The notes: generated by a model not told the origin, from the letters alone. A DNA stretch of 64,000 nt from Psychrobacter sp. FDAARGOS_221 (GCF_002313155.2 NZ_NWFK02000001.1:2046001-2110000); one strand, 5' to 3'. Counted from the first letter of the stretch, positions 1 through 7,976 are shown. Numbers and translations: made by a program.

Positions 1-1
1 T

Positions 2-661
2 CATAACAGTGAATTTACGATGCTTGAATGGTATCGCCCAGACTTTACGCTTGAGATGCTTGCAGACGAGCTGGCCAACTTGCTCAGTGTGGTCTATGGC
101 ACACCTCAAAACCTAACTCATTATAGCTACAGCCAAGCGTTTGGCGACTATGTCGGCATTCATCCTTTAACCGCCAGTCTGGAGTCTATCATTGAGGTTG
201 CCACGCAGCATGGCTTTGGGCGTTTAGGATTGGGTGATGACCGTCAGGGCTGGCTAGATGTGCTGTTTAGCCATTTGGTAGAACCAAAACTCGGCTTTGA
301 TGCACCGACTTTGATTACCAATTATCCGCCGGCAACAGCCGCACTGGCTAAGGTTGAAAAAGACGATGACGGTAACGAGGTTGCCAAGCGCTTTGAGCTG
401 TATATTAACGGGATTGAGATTGCCAATGCCTATGATGAGCTAGCGGACGGTCAGGCATTAAAAGCACGGTTTGAGGCCGATAATGAGGAGCGTGCGCGCC
501 GCGGATTACCGATTATGCCCATTGATGAGCATCTCGTCGCCGCTTGTGATGATCTGCCAGAGTGTAGTGGCATTGCGTTGGGTGTTGATAGGCTATTAAT
601 GGTGCTAACTGGTGTGGATAGCATTGATGATGTTATTGGCTTTGGGGTTGGTCGGGCTTAG
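2..661 (+). CDS. epmA: Elongation factor P--(R)-beta-lysine ligase EpmA, 3' part
   Basis: This is the C-terminal part of EpmA (PoxA/GenX/YjeA), which attaches (R)-beta-lysine to a conserved lysine of elongation factor P. The reading frame is open from base 2 and reads HNSEFT before the first internal ATG at 20, so the gene starts outside the window. About 219 residues are present against roughly 325 in the family. The EFTMLEWYRP block and the class II synthetase motif 3 near the end (GIALGVDRLLMVLTG) are clear, and FELYINGIEIANAYDEL is typical of the family. The first internal ATG is not the true start. No partner genes (efp, epmB) are visible. Confidence 0.95.
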   Translation, partial: HNSEFTMLEWYRPDFTLEMLADELANLLSVVYGTPQNLTHYSYSQAFGDYVGIHPLTASLESIIEVATQHGFGRLGLGDDRQGWLDVLFSHLVEPKLGFDAPTLITNYPPATAALAKVEKDDDGNEVAKRFELYINGIEIANAYDELADGQALKARFEADNEERARRGLPIMPIDEHLVAACDDLPECSGIALGVDRLLMVLTGVDSIDDVIGFGVGRA

Positions 662-721
662 TTTAGCTTCAAATTATAAGAACAAGACAGACGTAATTTT
701 AGAATAAATGGTGACTGGCAC

Positions 722-916
722 TCATTTAGTTGTCGGGCTATCTTCCTGCGCTTTCATCTCTTTCATCATCGCACTCAGCGCCTTGCTGTTTTTGTAATAA
801 GCACGGCAACCAGAGCACATCATAATATGGGTGTGTAGGTTTAGTTTTTCAGCAGTACGTAGGTCGCGTTCGTGTGCGTCGCTGGCAAGCTGAGTAATTT
901 GAAGGCAGTTTTTCAT
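722..916 (-). CDS. Small zinc-finger (zf-HC2) anti-sigma factor
   Basis: A 64-residue cytoplasmic protein with the zinc anti-sigma signature: a histidine followed by CxxC in HTHIMMCSGC, after an N-terminal Cys (MKNC). It has no membrane segment, so it would be a soluble redox- or metal-responsive anti-sigma factor. It lies 99 bp downstream of the ECF sigma gene on the same strand, the usual place for the cognate partner. A comparable sigma / small zinc anti-sigma pair next to DUF692 and DUF2063 genes is known in Neisseria (RpoE/MseR). I infer that it holds the sigma factor at 1016-1705 inactive until its cysteines are oxidised or bind metal. The ribosome binding site is weak. Confidence 0.8.
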   Translation of the reverse strand: MKNCLQITQLASDAHERDLRTAEKLNLHTHIMMCSGCRAYYKNSKALSAMMKEMKAQEDSPTTK

Positions 917-1015
917 TATAAGTCTCTAAGTGTTTGATTTAATTTTTTCTATTTTAAATAGTTGGTTGGTAATGGGACAAAGCTATTGTCTAAGCTTGTC
1001 TAACGAACTGTGCAA

Positions 1016-1705
1016 TTAGGTTTGAAACCAACGAATGGTTAAACAGGTCTGCAGCCCAAGTCTTGCGCGATGCATTAATACATAATAAGCACTGCTACTA
1101 ATTTGCATGTTGTCGCAGATTTCCATCGTCGATAAATCAACATATTCCCGCATCAAAAAAGCCCGCGCTTGATCACTGGGTAAATTCACCAAACACGCTT
1201 CTAATATTTGCCAAAACCCCTCTGACTGTACCTGAGTTTCAGGATCGCACCAGCTGCTATCAAACTGACTGGGGCGAGAGTCTTTATGCCAAAAGCCAGC
1301 ATCATCGAATAGGGTGTTAATAAGCGCATCTTCCGCACCGTCTTCACCGTTATGCATATTTGAAATTAAGCTGTATTTGCTGTTTTTGCGTAAACTATCG
1401 ACAATTTTATTTTTTAAAATAGCGAACACCCAGCTTTTAAACGCTGACTCGCCTTTAAATTGATGGCTGTGCTGCAGTGCGGCCATGAGTGCATCTTGCA
1501 CCACATCTTCAGCGAGGTGATAGTCATCGAGCTGTAGGCGAGCAAAGGCTAGCATTTGTATGCGGACAGCATCGACAAACTGCGGCGTTACTTGGCCAAA
1601 GTCTGAGTGATTGGTGTCTGAGTCGTCGATGTTGTTGGTATCAGTATCGTTAGAGTTAGTATCAGCATCAGAGTCGGAAAAAGGGTGTTCATTAGCGAAG
1701 GTCAT
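1016..1705 (-). CDS. ECF-type RNA polymerase sigma factor
   Basis: A sigma-70 family extracytoplasmic-function factor of 229 residues. Region 2 is seen as FARLQLDDYHLAEDVVQDALMAAL and FKGESAFKSWVFAILKNKIVDSLRK. Region 4 is near the C-terminus (LPSDQARAFLMREYVDLSTMEICDNMQISSSAYYVLMHRARLGL, residues about 170-220). An unusual N-terminal stretch of about 35 residues is rich in Asp, Asn, Ser and Thr, so the true start may lie further in. The gene follows doxX after 138 bp and precedes the zinc-finger anti-sigma gene, closing the MNIO peptide locus. It most likely directs transcription of that locus, including itself. Which stress activates it cannot be read from the sequence. Confidence 0.88.
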   Translation of the reverse strand: MTFANEHPFSDSDADTNSNDTDTNNIDDSDTNHSDFGQVTPQFVDAVRIQMLAFARLQLDDYHLAEDVVQDALMAALQHSHQFKGESAFKSWVFAILKNKIVDSLRKNSKYSLISNMHNGEDGAEDALINTLFDDAGFWHKDSRPSQFDSSWCDPETQVQSEGFWQILEACLVNLPSDQARAFLMREYVDLSTMEICDNMQISSSAYYVLMHRARLGLQTCLTIRWFQT

Positions 1706-1843
1706 GAGTGGGGTCTTGTATTATAAAATGTTCAATGAAAGGCAGTGCTTAAAGGTGCATGAATAAAGGTGAGTAGGTGAATAAATAGCTACTTCAAATT
1801 GGATGGTGACTCTGAGAGCAGCTAATTAGGGTGGGCGGGCAGA

Positions 1844-2506
1844 CTAACGATATTTAGCAGGATGCGCAGAAGGGTTTAAATAGTAGTCTAAACTAACATA
1901 ACGGCCGGCACCATACAATAAAGTGACCAATAACATGACAGTATAAGTTGCCGCAAACTCGATGCCATTATTTAAGATGACGAAGTTACCGGTTTCAGTC
2001 AGCCAGTCATAATTGCCTTGGGTTTGCAGAATTTCACGCGCTTTTTCTAGACGTGCTCCGGCTTCTTGAGAGTTGGCCAAACTGGCATCACTGCCCCAAA
2101 ATCCAAATAGATTCATCAGACTAGACAGGCTCGTTTCTGGGTTGGTCGGAGTGATGGCGTACCAACCGTTTTTGGCATGTACGCTCACCATAGCAACAAT
2201 CATGGTAACGATGAGTGAGAGCGACACAAAGCGTGTGCCAATGCCAAACAGCAATGCAATACCGCCAACAAACTCCGCCAAAATAACCAACACTGCCATC
2301 AGAGCCGGTAGCGGTAATCCAAGCCCCCAGTCGCTATTGCCAAACCATTCAACGATGCCGTCAAAGCCTGTGATTTTGGTCCAACCAGCGCTGATAAAAA
2401 TAGGCGCAAGATATAGACGAACGGCAAGCGGCGCAATAAAATCGAGCGACTGAAGCTTATGAATGGTTTTATTATAGGGTGTTAATGCTGTCGATAATGC
2501 GCTCAT
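1844..2506 (-). CDS. DoxX-family membrane protein of the MNIO/bufferin operon
   Basis: A 220-residue inner-membrane protein of the DoxX family with about four hydrophobic segments (around residues 25-45, 65-105 and 180-200). The family motif APIFISAGWTKITGF is near the N-terminus. Its start codon overlaps the stop of the DUF2063 gene (ATGA), so it is translationally coupled to it. DoxX proteins recur in DUF692/DUF2063 operons and are thought to act in redox or membrane steps, but the reaction is not settled. The segment between TM2 and TM4 is longer than in minimal DoxX proteins and includes a charged, probably exposed loop (residues about 130-170). Confidence 0.85.
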   Translation of the reverse strand: MSALSTALTPYNKTIHKLQSLDFIAPLAVRLYLAPIFISAGWTKITGFDGIVEWFGNSDWGLGLPLPALMAVLVILAEFVGGIALLFGIGTRFVSLSLIVTMIVAMVSVHAKNGWYAITPTNPETSLSSLMNLFGFWGSDASLANSQEAGARLEKAREILQTQGNYDWLTETGNFVILNNGIEFAATYTVMLLVTLLYGAGRYVSLDYYLNPSAHPAKYR

Positions 2507-3456
2507 GAGGGTGCCTTAAGGTGTTCAATAATTTTATTTTGAGTTGATTCTGATGTCGTTATTAACACCTGTTGCTCGGTTAATTGCTGCAGTAGTGGCA
2601 AGCCAAAGTCGACAATCACTTGCGTGTCTGCATAACCCAGATGATGTGCAAAACTTTCTAGTAGCTGATTCGATTGGTTAGGCAAGACAGGATCATGTTG
2701 ATCGATAAAGTCGAGCAAAGCATGGGTTACCGCATTAATTTGCATAAACTGCACTTCCTCGCAAGCTCGATAAATCAGAAAAAAGCTGTCCTGTTCTGAC
2801 ACTGAGTGATTGTCTGCATTAATCTCATGCACTGGCCACTGATAGTGCAGATTTTGCAACGTAGGATTTAGCGTGAGTTGGTCAGGTTCAGTAGATATTG
2901 CTTTAAAATCAGGATAAGTATCAACCAACAGCTCCATCCATTCATAATGTGCTAATTCAGCAAAGTAGGGCGGTAGGCTTAAAGCGCTAAGTGTCTTTGG
3001 TAACGATAAGTAATCGACAAAGCTTTGATTAATCTCAGTGAAATAAGGGCTGTGACACGGATGATTTAAAAAGAATTGCTCGCTGACCTGTTGCCAATGG
3101 CTGTCGCTAATTAGCGTCTGACAGACCGGAAAACACTTATCAATAAAGCTGCGAATATTATTAAACACCAAAGACTGATACAGCTGAGTGACACGCGTGC
3201 TGTTAGCTGTAGTAGCCGAGGTAAACTCTGAGCCTATCTCGCTATCAGCTGTTACTTTAGTTTCAGTCGCTAGTGCCGTTGTTGATGTTAATACATTAGT
3301 TAACTGCTGATGACGCAAAAACTGACCAAAGCTGTGCTGAAATGTTGAAAGAGAGTCAGGAGCGTTGGAGGCATTAGTGGCAACAACAGGCATCGACTGA
3401 GTAAACTTATCCAGCGTATTAGTCGTCGTATTACTTGTTGGTTTAAGCGCAGACAT
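2503..3456 (-). CDS. DUF2063 protein, putative partner of the MNIO peptide-modifying enzyme (BufC/HvfC-like)
   Basis: This protein matches the DUF2063 N-terminal domain: LYQSLVFNNIRSFIDKCFPVC followed by a stretch ending in HPCHSPYFTEI. In related loci DUF2063 proteins bind the precursor peptide and assist the DUF692 enzyme. I chose the ATG at 3456 because GGAG lies six bases upstream. It overlaps the end of the DUF692 gene by 14 bp, and a longer frame begins at 3525. The protein is about 317 residues, longer than the typical 250-270, because of a Ser/Thr/Asn-rich stretch near residues 10-90 that splits the start of the domain. The stop overlaps the doxX start. Confidence 0.85.
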   Translation of the reverse strand: MSALKPTSNTTTNTLDKFTQSMPVVATNASNAPDSLSTFQHSFGQFLRHQQLTNVLTSTTALATETKVTADSEIGSEFTSATTANSTRVTQLYQSLVFNNIRSFIDKCFPVCQTLISDSHWQQVSEQFFLNHPCHSPYFTEINQSFVDYLSLPKTLSALSLPPYFAELAHYEWMELLVDTYPDFKAISTEPDQLTLNPTLQNLHYQWPVHEINADNHSVSEQDSFFLIYRACEEVQFMQINAVTHALLDFIDQHDPVLPNQSNQLLESFAHHLGYADTQVIVDFGLPLLQQLTEQQVLITTSESTQNKIIEHLKAPS

Positions 3457-4405
3457 TAGCATCTCCAATGAGAGATGGGCTGTGCTTGCCAAGTTGTAAC
3501 TGTTTAATTTGCTCAACCTCATCAATCAAATCTGATAAGTCAGGAAAATTAAAATCACGCTCAAGACAAGTCGGCAAATGGCTAGCAGGTCTGCCTGTTT
3601 TCTGCTCAATCAATTGATAAGCATCCGCCAGCAGTGCCCAAACAGGGTCAATTACCGTATTGCCGTGTGTATCAATAATTAATCCATCATCATCGGTATA
3701 ATGCCCAGCGACATGCAGGTAGCACGTGCGCTCTAGCGGTAATTGACGCAAATACTGATGCGCATCAAAGCCAAAGTTTTGGCTATTGACGTAGATGTTG
3801 TTCACATCTAAATGTAGCAAACAGTCGGCCTCGGTAGCGACAGCGGTGATAAATTCAGCATCACTCATATCGCTACCGGATGGCACAAAATAGTAAGAGG
3901 CGTTTTCAAAGCCGATTTGGCGACCCAAGATATCTTGAGCACGCTTAATACGATCGGCGACCCAGTGCACCGCCTCAGACGTGCAAGGGATAGGTAATAA
4001 ATCGTACAGATGACCCGATACATCGCTGCACCAAGACAAGTGCTCAGTGTACAGCTCGATATTATGGGTCGTCATAAAGTCTTTGACGTTGTGTAATAAA
4101 TCAACGTCTAATTCGGCTGTGCTACCAATCGATAACGACAAACCGTGACAAATAAAAGGATGACGCTCAGTAAATTTGCGCAGCTGCCGAGCGTAATGAC
4201 CGCCCATTTGACCGTTGGTATTTAGCCAGTTTTCTGGCGACACCTCAAAAAAATCAACGGCATCAAGCGCAGTATTGTCGTCGTTTAATGCTGACAACAG
4301 CTCTCGACGCAGTCCTAATCCTGCACCGCCTAAGCTTGACGCACTGGTAAAGGCATCGTTTGCTTGACGGGCTGTATTAGGCATTGATTGATTCATTAGT
4401 GACAT
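3443..4405 (-). CDS. DUF692 multinuclear non-heme iron oxygenase (MNIO; BufB/HvfB-like)
   Basis: A 320-residue TIM-barrel enzyme of the DUF692/MNIO family, which uses a cluster of iron ions and oxygen to modify cysteines in ribosomally made peptides. The metal-binding motifs are in the expected order: FEVSPENW (53-60), His87 in CHGLSLSIG, Glu121-His122 in TEHLSW, GFENASYY (Glu167-Asn168), LHLDVNNIYVN (Asp200), HVAGH (231-235) and IDTHG (Asp245, His247). The start has a good site (AAGGACC). It lies 38 bp downstream of the Cys-repeat precursor gene and overlaps the DUF2063 gene. The most likely substrate is the Cys-Gly repeats of that precursor. The final product (oxazolone/thioamide or thiooxazole) cannot be decided from sequence. 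Confidence 0.93.
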   Translation of the reverse strand: MSLMNQSMPNTARQANDAFTSASSLGGAGLGLRRELLSALNDDNTALDAVDFFEVSPENWLNTNGQMGGHYARQLRKFTERHPFICHGLSLSIGSTAELDVDLLHNVKDFMTTHNIELYTEHLSWCSDVSGHLYDLLPIPCTSEAVHWVADRIKRAQDILGRQIGFENASYYFVPSGSDMSDAEFITAVATEADCLLHLDVNNIYVNSQNFGFDAHQYLRQLPLERTCYLHVAGHYTDDDGLIIDTHGNTVIDPVWALLADAYQLIEQKTGRPASHLPTCLERDFNFPDLSDLIDEVEQIKQLQLGKHSPSLIGDANVCA

Positions 4406-4443
4406 AACGGTCCTTGTGGGTGTAAGTAAGCGAGTGCTTTAGA

Positions 4444-4734
4444 TTATTGACCGCACTTGGCTTCGCCGCACTTAGCTTCTGCTGTTTTGGTTTTTTTCTT
4501 AATGGTTGCGCCGCACTTGGCATCACCACATTTGTTGTCGGCTTTTTTAGTGGTTTGTTTTTTGGTAGCGTCTGCACCACATTTCGCGTCGCCACATTTA
4601 GCATCTGCAGCTTTGGTCATGCTGTGCGCGCTTTTCATAGGCTTGGCTTCAAAAGGGCTTTGAGCGTTGGCACATGCGCCTAATGTTAATAGTGAGCCTA
4701 AGGCTAAACTTGTCATAACGGTTGTCTTTTTCAT
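4444..4734 (-). CDS. Cysteine-repeat precursor peptide of the MNIO locus (bufferin / HvfA-like)
   Basis: A 96-residue exported peptide. The N-terminus is a signal sequence (MKKTTVMTSLALGSLLTLGACANAQS). The mature part is Lys/Ala-rich and carries three paired motifs, KCGDAKCG, KCGDAKCG and KCGEAKCG, the last ending two residues before the stop. It has six KCG units after the leader plus the signal-region Cys. Repeated (E/A)xKCG motifs are the hallmark of MNIO-modified copper-binding peptides. LLTLGAC also resembles a lipobox, so lipidation is possible. I chose the ATG at 4734 (GGAA upstream); a longer in-frame start exists at 4797. First gene of the leftward operon. The opposite-strand frames here are shadows of the repeats. 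Confidence 0.88.
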   Translation of the reverse strand: MKKTTVMTSLALGSLLTLGACANAQSPFEAKPMKSAHSMTKAADAKCGDAKCGADATKKQTTKKADNKCGDAKCGATIKKKTKTAEAKCGEAKCGQ

Positions 4735-4816
4735 AATCATTTCCATATTAAGTGAGGTAGTCCATAACCTGTAAAACAGTGACTGTGTAAACCGCATATG
4801 AGATATTTTTAAGTAC

Positions 4817-4842
4817 CATCAGAGTGTGGGCGACAAGGTTGC
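4817..4842 (-). promoter_or_regulatory. Candidate ECF sigma promoter upstream of the MNIO operon
   Basis: Read on the minus strand, GCAACC (4842-4837) is followed after 16 bases by GATG (4820-4817), about 83 bp before the precursor start. AAC-containing -35 elements with 16-base spacing are typical of ECF promoters, for example the GTAACC-N16-CGAA pattern reported for SigF of Caulobacter. I did not find a second copy before the sigma gene, so this is a weak call. Confidence 0.3.
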
Positions 4843-5086
4843 TATTTTGCATATGCCAGAACATAAAAGGGTGTGGTAAACATTAGCAGCTCAGGGAAGG
4901 ATTTAATCTTACAAAACCAAGCTGTTACTAATTAGACGCTGTGAGTGCCCGTTTTCTTACAATTATTTTGAAATTAATTTGAATTGATTGATGTTTTATT
5001 GAAACTGCCTGTATAACCTTTTGATTAATAAAAGAATTATTAAAATAAATAATGAGCGATTTATTTTAAAATCATTTGTATGACAC

Positions 5087-5124
5087 ACAAAAAAGCAGCC
5101 AGATAATGAATATCTGACTGCTTG
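5087..5124 (-). terminator. Rho-independent terminator of the NAD(P)-binding protein gene
   Basis: Twelve-base arms at 5094-5105 and 5111-5122 with one mismatch and a five-base loop. On the minus strand they are followed by TTTTTTG. It lies just downstream of the stop at 5206. Confidence 0.8.
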
Positions 5125-5205
5125 TAATAAAATAATGTCTAACGTGCTATCTGATTAATCTAAAACTATTCAGTTGAAATAAGATTTAAGATTAAGCGAT
5201 AACCA

Positions 5206-5850
5206 CTATTTATTCACAGTCGCTACTGCGTCATCAATCTTAGTATCGCCATTTTGGATACTAAATACTTTCTTAATCGTATTATTTGCGGTCAATACAG
5301 ATGCTAGCGTTGCTGCCACATCCTTAATCGCATTCTCGCCTGCTGAATCGTTATTAATAGCGATTTTACCCGTTGGCTCACGCTCTTTTAGCGCACCGGC
5401 TTGCACGATAGTGTAATCAAGTCTGCTGTTATGAATCAGCCATTGGTCGGCATAGTGCTTGGCAATGTAATAGTCTTTCAGCTGATCAATACCTGGCAAT
5501 GTCCACTTAGTGGTGTCTAACGAGAAGACCGCGCTTAACATGATATAGCGTGATAACCCCTTAAGCTGAGCCGCTTGCATGGTTTTGACCGCACCATGCA
5601 GGTCAATGCCTAACACGTCTTTACCGCCAGAGCCTGCCGTGAAATATACCGCATCATAGTTGCCCGCGACCTGTCTGGCTACGGCTTCTTTATCAGCGGT
5701 CAAATCCAATGCTAAATGGGTGTAATTTGGGTTATCAAACAGAGGTTTGTTGTCACGCGAAGTGCCAGTTACAGTGTGGTTTTTATCTAAGAGCTGTTGC
5801 ACTAATTCTGAACCAACACGGCCGCTTGCGCCAATCACTAAAATATTCAT
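5206..5850 (-). CDS. NAD(P)-binding, NmrA/SDR-like (atypical short-chain dehydrogenase) protein
   Basis: A 214-residue Rossmann-fold protein. The dinucleotide-binding loop GASGRVGSELVQQLL is at residues 8-22, after a first beta strand (MNILVI). The protein resembles the NAD(P)H-binding atypical SDRs (YwnB/YtfG-like), which often lack the Tyr-x-x-x-Lys catalytic pair; YIAKHYAD near the middle could supply a Tyr and Lys. The substrate is unknown. It forms a single-gene unit ended by the terminator at 5087-5124. The C-terminus ends in a short predicted helix with no extra domain. Confidence 0.75.
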   Translation of the reverse strand: MNILVIGASGRVGSELVQQLLDKNHTVTGTSRDNKPLFDNPNYTHLALDLTADKEAVARQVAGNYDAVYFTAGSGGKDVLGIDLHGAVKTMQAAQLKGLSRYIMLSAVFSLDTTKWTLPGIDQLKDYYIAKHYADQWLIHNSRLDYTIVQAGALKEREPTGKIAINNDSAGENAIKDVAATLASVLTANNTIKKVFSIQNGDTKIDDAVATVNK

Positions 5851-6087
5851 CGTATGCTTACTCCTATTCTTTTTGTTCTATATGAGTTTATGGTCTGGGT
5901 TTACAGCCAATAATTTATATAAATACCTTATCAAAAATAGGAGGTCAGTCGGGTGATAGGTTGTAGGGGTTAGATAGAGATTGGTTGCAGAATGTATAGG
6001 CTTTGCAAGAGATGAGGGTATAGAGGGTTGGAATTGGATGAGAGTGTATTGGATAAGAGTGTGACTGTAGAAAATAAACCGGCACGA

Positions 6088-6588
6088 TTAACGCACCAGT
6101 TTATTCAGTCCATCAGCAAACTGCTTTTTGTCTTTATCCGAATACGGCTTTTGACCGCCCATTTGGGTTAAATCAAGCACGCCTGTTGAGCGCATGGTAT
6201 CCATAAAGTCACGGGCGTTGAGCTTTTGCTTGATATTATTCTTGTCATAAATAATGCCGTGCGGGGTCATTACTTGCCCGCCATTATCTAGCACGTCATT
6301 GGCCAGTGGAATATCACTGGTAATCACCAAATCACCGGGCGCAACATTATCAGCAATATAATCATCGGCCACATCAAACCCTGAGCCCACAACCTTCATC
6401 GTAATCAGCGGAGATTTACGTACTTTAATCGGCTGATTGGCCACAAAGATAGCAGGCGTATTGGTGCGGATAACCGTCTTAGTGATTAAGTCTTTGACCA
6501 CTAATGGACAGGCATCGGCATCAATCCAGATGGTCATGCCTGTCTTGTTTTTAGGTGCTGAGCTGTTGTCGGTTGATTCGATGCTCAA
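6088..6588 (-). CDS. yaiI: YaiI/YqxD family protein (DUF188)
   Basis: A DUF188 protein with the diagnostic start IWIDADACP and TSDIPLAND in the middle (UPF0178 family; PIN-like fold, function unknown). Two starts are possible. A TTG at 6588 overlaps the purK stop as TTGA and gives 166 residues. The ATG at 6537 gives 149 residues and fits the family length of about 150 and its usual N-terminus (MTIWIDADACP). Neither has a strong ribosome binding site. The first 17 residues of the long form are polar and not conserved in the family as I know it, so the short form is quite possible. It lies directly downstream of purK. Confidence 0.9.
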   Translation of the reverse strand: MSIESTDNSSAPKNKTGMTIWIDADACPLVVKDLITKTVIRTNTPAIFVANQPIKVRKSPLITMKVVGSGFDVADDYIADNVAPGDLVITSDIPLANDVLDNGGQVMTPHGIIYDKNNIKQKLNARDFMDTMRSTGVLDLTQMGGQKPYSDKDKKQFADGLNKLVR

Positions 6589-7784
6589 GAGTCTAAACCC
6601 ATTTTATTTGGTAATACCTTAACCAATTGCTCTAACGCAGGGTCTAGGTCAGACACATCGTTTGGCATGAGCGTAATGTGTGCAATTTTGCGGTCAGCAC
6701 GCTCTTCTTTGTGGTAGGTGTGATAGTGCGCACCGTCAATCGCAAGCACATCAGCGATGTTTGGATATTGACCTAACACGTTAACCATAATAGACGGATG
6801 CACGTTATCGGTGTCGCCCAGTGGTAAGCCTACAACCGCACGGATGTGGTTTTCAAATTGACTGGTGACAGCGCCTTCGATGCTCCAGTGACCTGAGTTA
6901 TGCACGCGCGGTGCAATCTCATTGGCCAAAATCACATCATTGTCGTCTTCATCTTTGCTAACAAATAATTCAAGCGCCATGGTGCCGACATAGTCGAGAT
7001 GAGTCATGAGCTTTTCAATGGCATTTTTCGCTTCTGGTAACAGATGACTGGTACCAACCGCTGGTGCCTCTGAAGTCGCTAAAATGCCAGTATGGTGATG
7101 ATTTTCGACCAAATCATAGCAGCGCATATTGCCGTCTTGGGCACGCGTGGCAATGATAGATACTTCACGACTAAAGTTAATAAAGCCTTCGGCAATCAGT
7201 GGTGCTGGGGTTGGGGTTAGATTGCCTTTACCACTTACCGCATCACCCAGCGCTTTCCACGCCTCATTGATGTCGGCTTCTGTTTTTACCACAAACTGAC
7301 CTTTACCGTCATAACCGCCACGGCTGGTTTTTAGTACCAGTGGTAAGCCAAGCGCTTGACTGGCATCTTGTAATTCTTTCTTTGAGCTGACGCTTTTAAA
7401 AGGGACGGTTTGGATATCTAACTCATTAAACAGTGATTTTTCTTTGAGGCGATCTTGTGCCACTTGTAGCGCTTGAGGCGGCGGGAACATGCCTTGTTTT
7501 TGACCGTCATCAGACATCTTTTTCAGACGTGCTACGGTATCAGCAGGGGTGTTTTCAAACTCTAAGGTGAATACATCGGCCGCCGCAATAAAGTCTTCCA
7601 ACTGTTCGCTGGTGAATACTTGACCATACAAAGAGGCTGGGCAGTTTGGCGCGTCTTCTAAAAATACACAGCGATAACCCAAAGGCAGCGCGGCTTCGGC
7701 CAACATCATGCCGAGTTGACCGCCACCAAGGATACCGATAGTGCGGATAGATTGAGTTGCTGGATAAGCATTGGCTGTAGTCAT
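6585..7784 (-). CDS. purK: 5-(carboxyamino)imidazole ribonucleotide synthase PurK
   Basis: PurK makes N5-carboxyaminoimidazole ribonucleotide from AIR, ATP and bicarbonate in purine synthesis. The 399-residue protein begins with the ATP-grasp preATP fold motif IRTIGILGGGQLGMMLAEAA (residues 13-32). LKTSRGGYDGKGQFVV binds ATP, and EIAPRVHNSGHWSIEGA is the conserved metal and substrate region. The length is normal. It is followed by yaiI with overlapping stop and start. PurE lies upstream on the same strand, but a terminator hairpin separates the two, so purK may also have its own promoter in 7785-7976. Confidence 0.96.
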   Translation of the reverse strand: MTTANAYPATQSIRTIGILGGGQLGMMLAEAALPLGYRCVFLEDAPNCPASLYGQVFTSEQLEDFIAAADVFTLEFENTPADTVARLKKMSDDGQKQGMFPPPQALQVAQDRLKEKSLFNELDIQTVPFKSVSSKKELQDASQALGLPLVLKTSRGGYDGKGQFVVKTEADINEAWKALGDAVSGKGNLTPTPAPLIAEGFINFSREVSIIATRAQDGNMRCYDLVENHHHTGILATSEAPAVGTSHLLPEAKNAIEKLMTHLDYVGTMALELFVSKDEDDNDVILANEIAPRVHNSGHWSIEGAVTSQFENHIRAVVGLPLGDTDNVHPSIMVNVLGQYPNIADVLAIDGAHYHTYHKEERADRKIAHITLMPNDVSDLDPALEQLVKVLPNKMGLDS

Positions 7785-7864
7785 GTTAGGCTCTTTATAC
7801 GTTTAAGGTTAAAGATATGTGAATGATATAAAATATATATAGGTTATCAAAATAGTATAACGCT

Positions 7865-7899
7865 AAAAAAACAAAAAGGTGCCGATTGCACCCCTTTGT
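7865..7899 (-). terminator. Terminator between purE and purK
   Basis: On the minus strand a GGTGC/GCACC stem (7878-7882 with 7888-7892, extended by imperfect flanking pairs) is followed by TTTTTG and then TTTTTTT. It lies between the purE stop and the purK start, so it would end or attenuate the purE transcript. The neighbouring 7915-7975 bases repeat a GTTAACGC-like unit four times. Confidence 0.65.
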
Positions 7900-7976
7900 C
7901 ATGTGGTTATCTGTCTATTGTGATTAACGTATTTTTGGTTAACGCGTTGTGGTTAACACATTGTAGTTAACGCAAT

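Larger units (their letters stand above)
4735..5205. other. Gene-free stretch between the MNIO locus and the NAD(P)-binding gene
   Basis: About 470 bp with no convincing gene. It contains the MNIO operon leader and promoter region on the right side of the precursor gene and a terminator for the gene at 5206-5850. The middle (about 4940-5080) is very AT-rich and shows nothing else. Confidence 0.7.

Noticed and set aside
2073..2453. A 126-codon plus-strand frame
   Set aside because: It lies antisense inside the doxX gene and has no sensible start or domain.
4377..4683. Several overlapping frames on both strands around the Cys-repeat precursor gene
   Set aside because: They are shadows of the repeat DNA. 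Only the minus-strand frame from 4734 has a signal sequence, a ribosome binding site and the KCG motifs.
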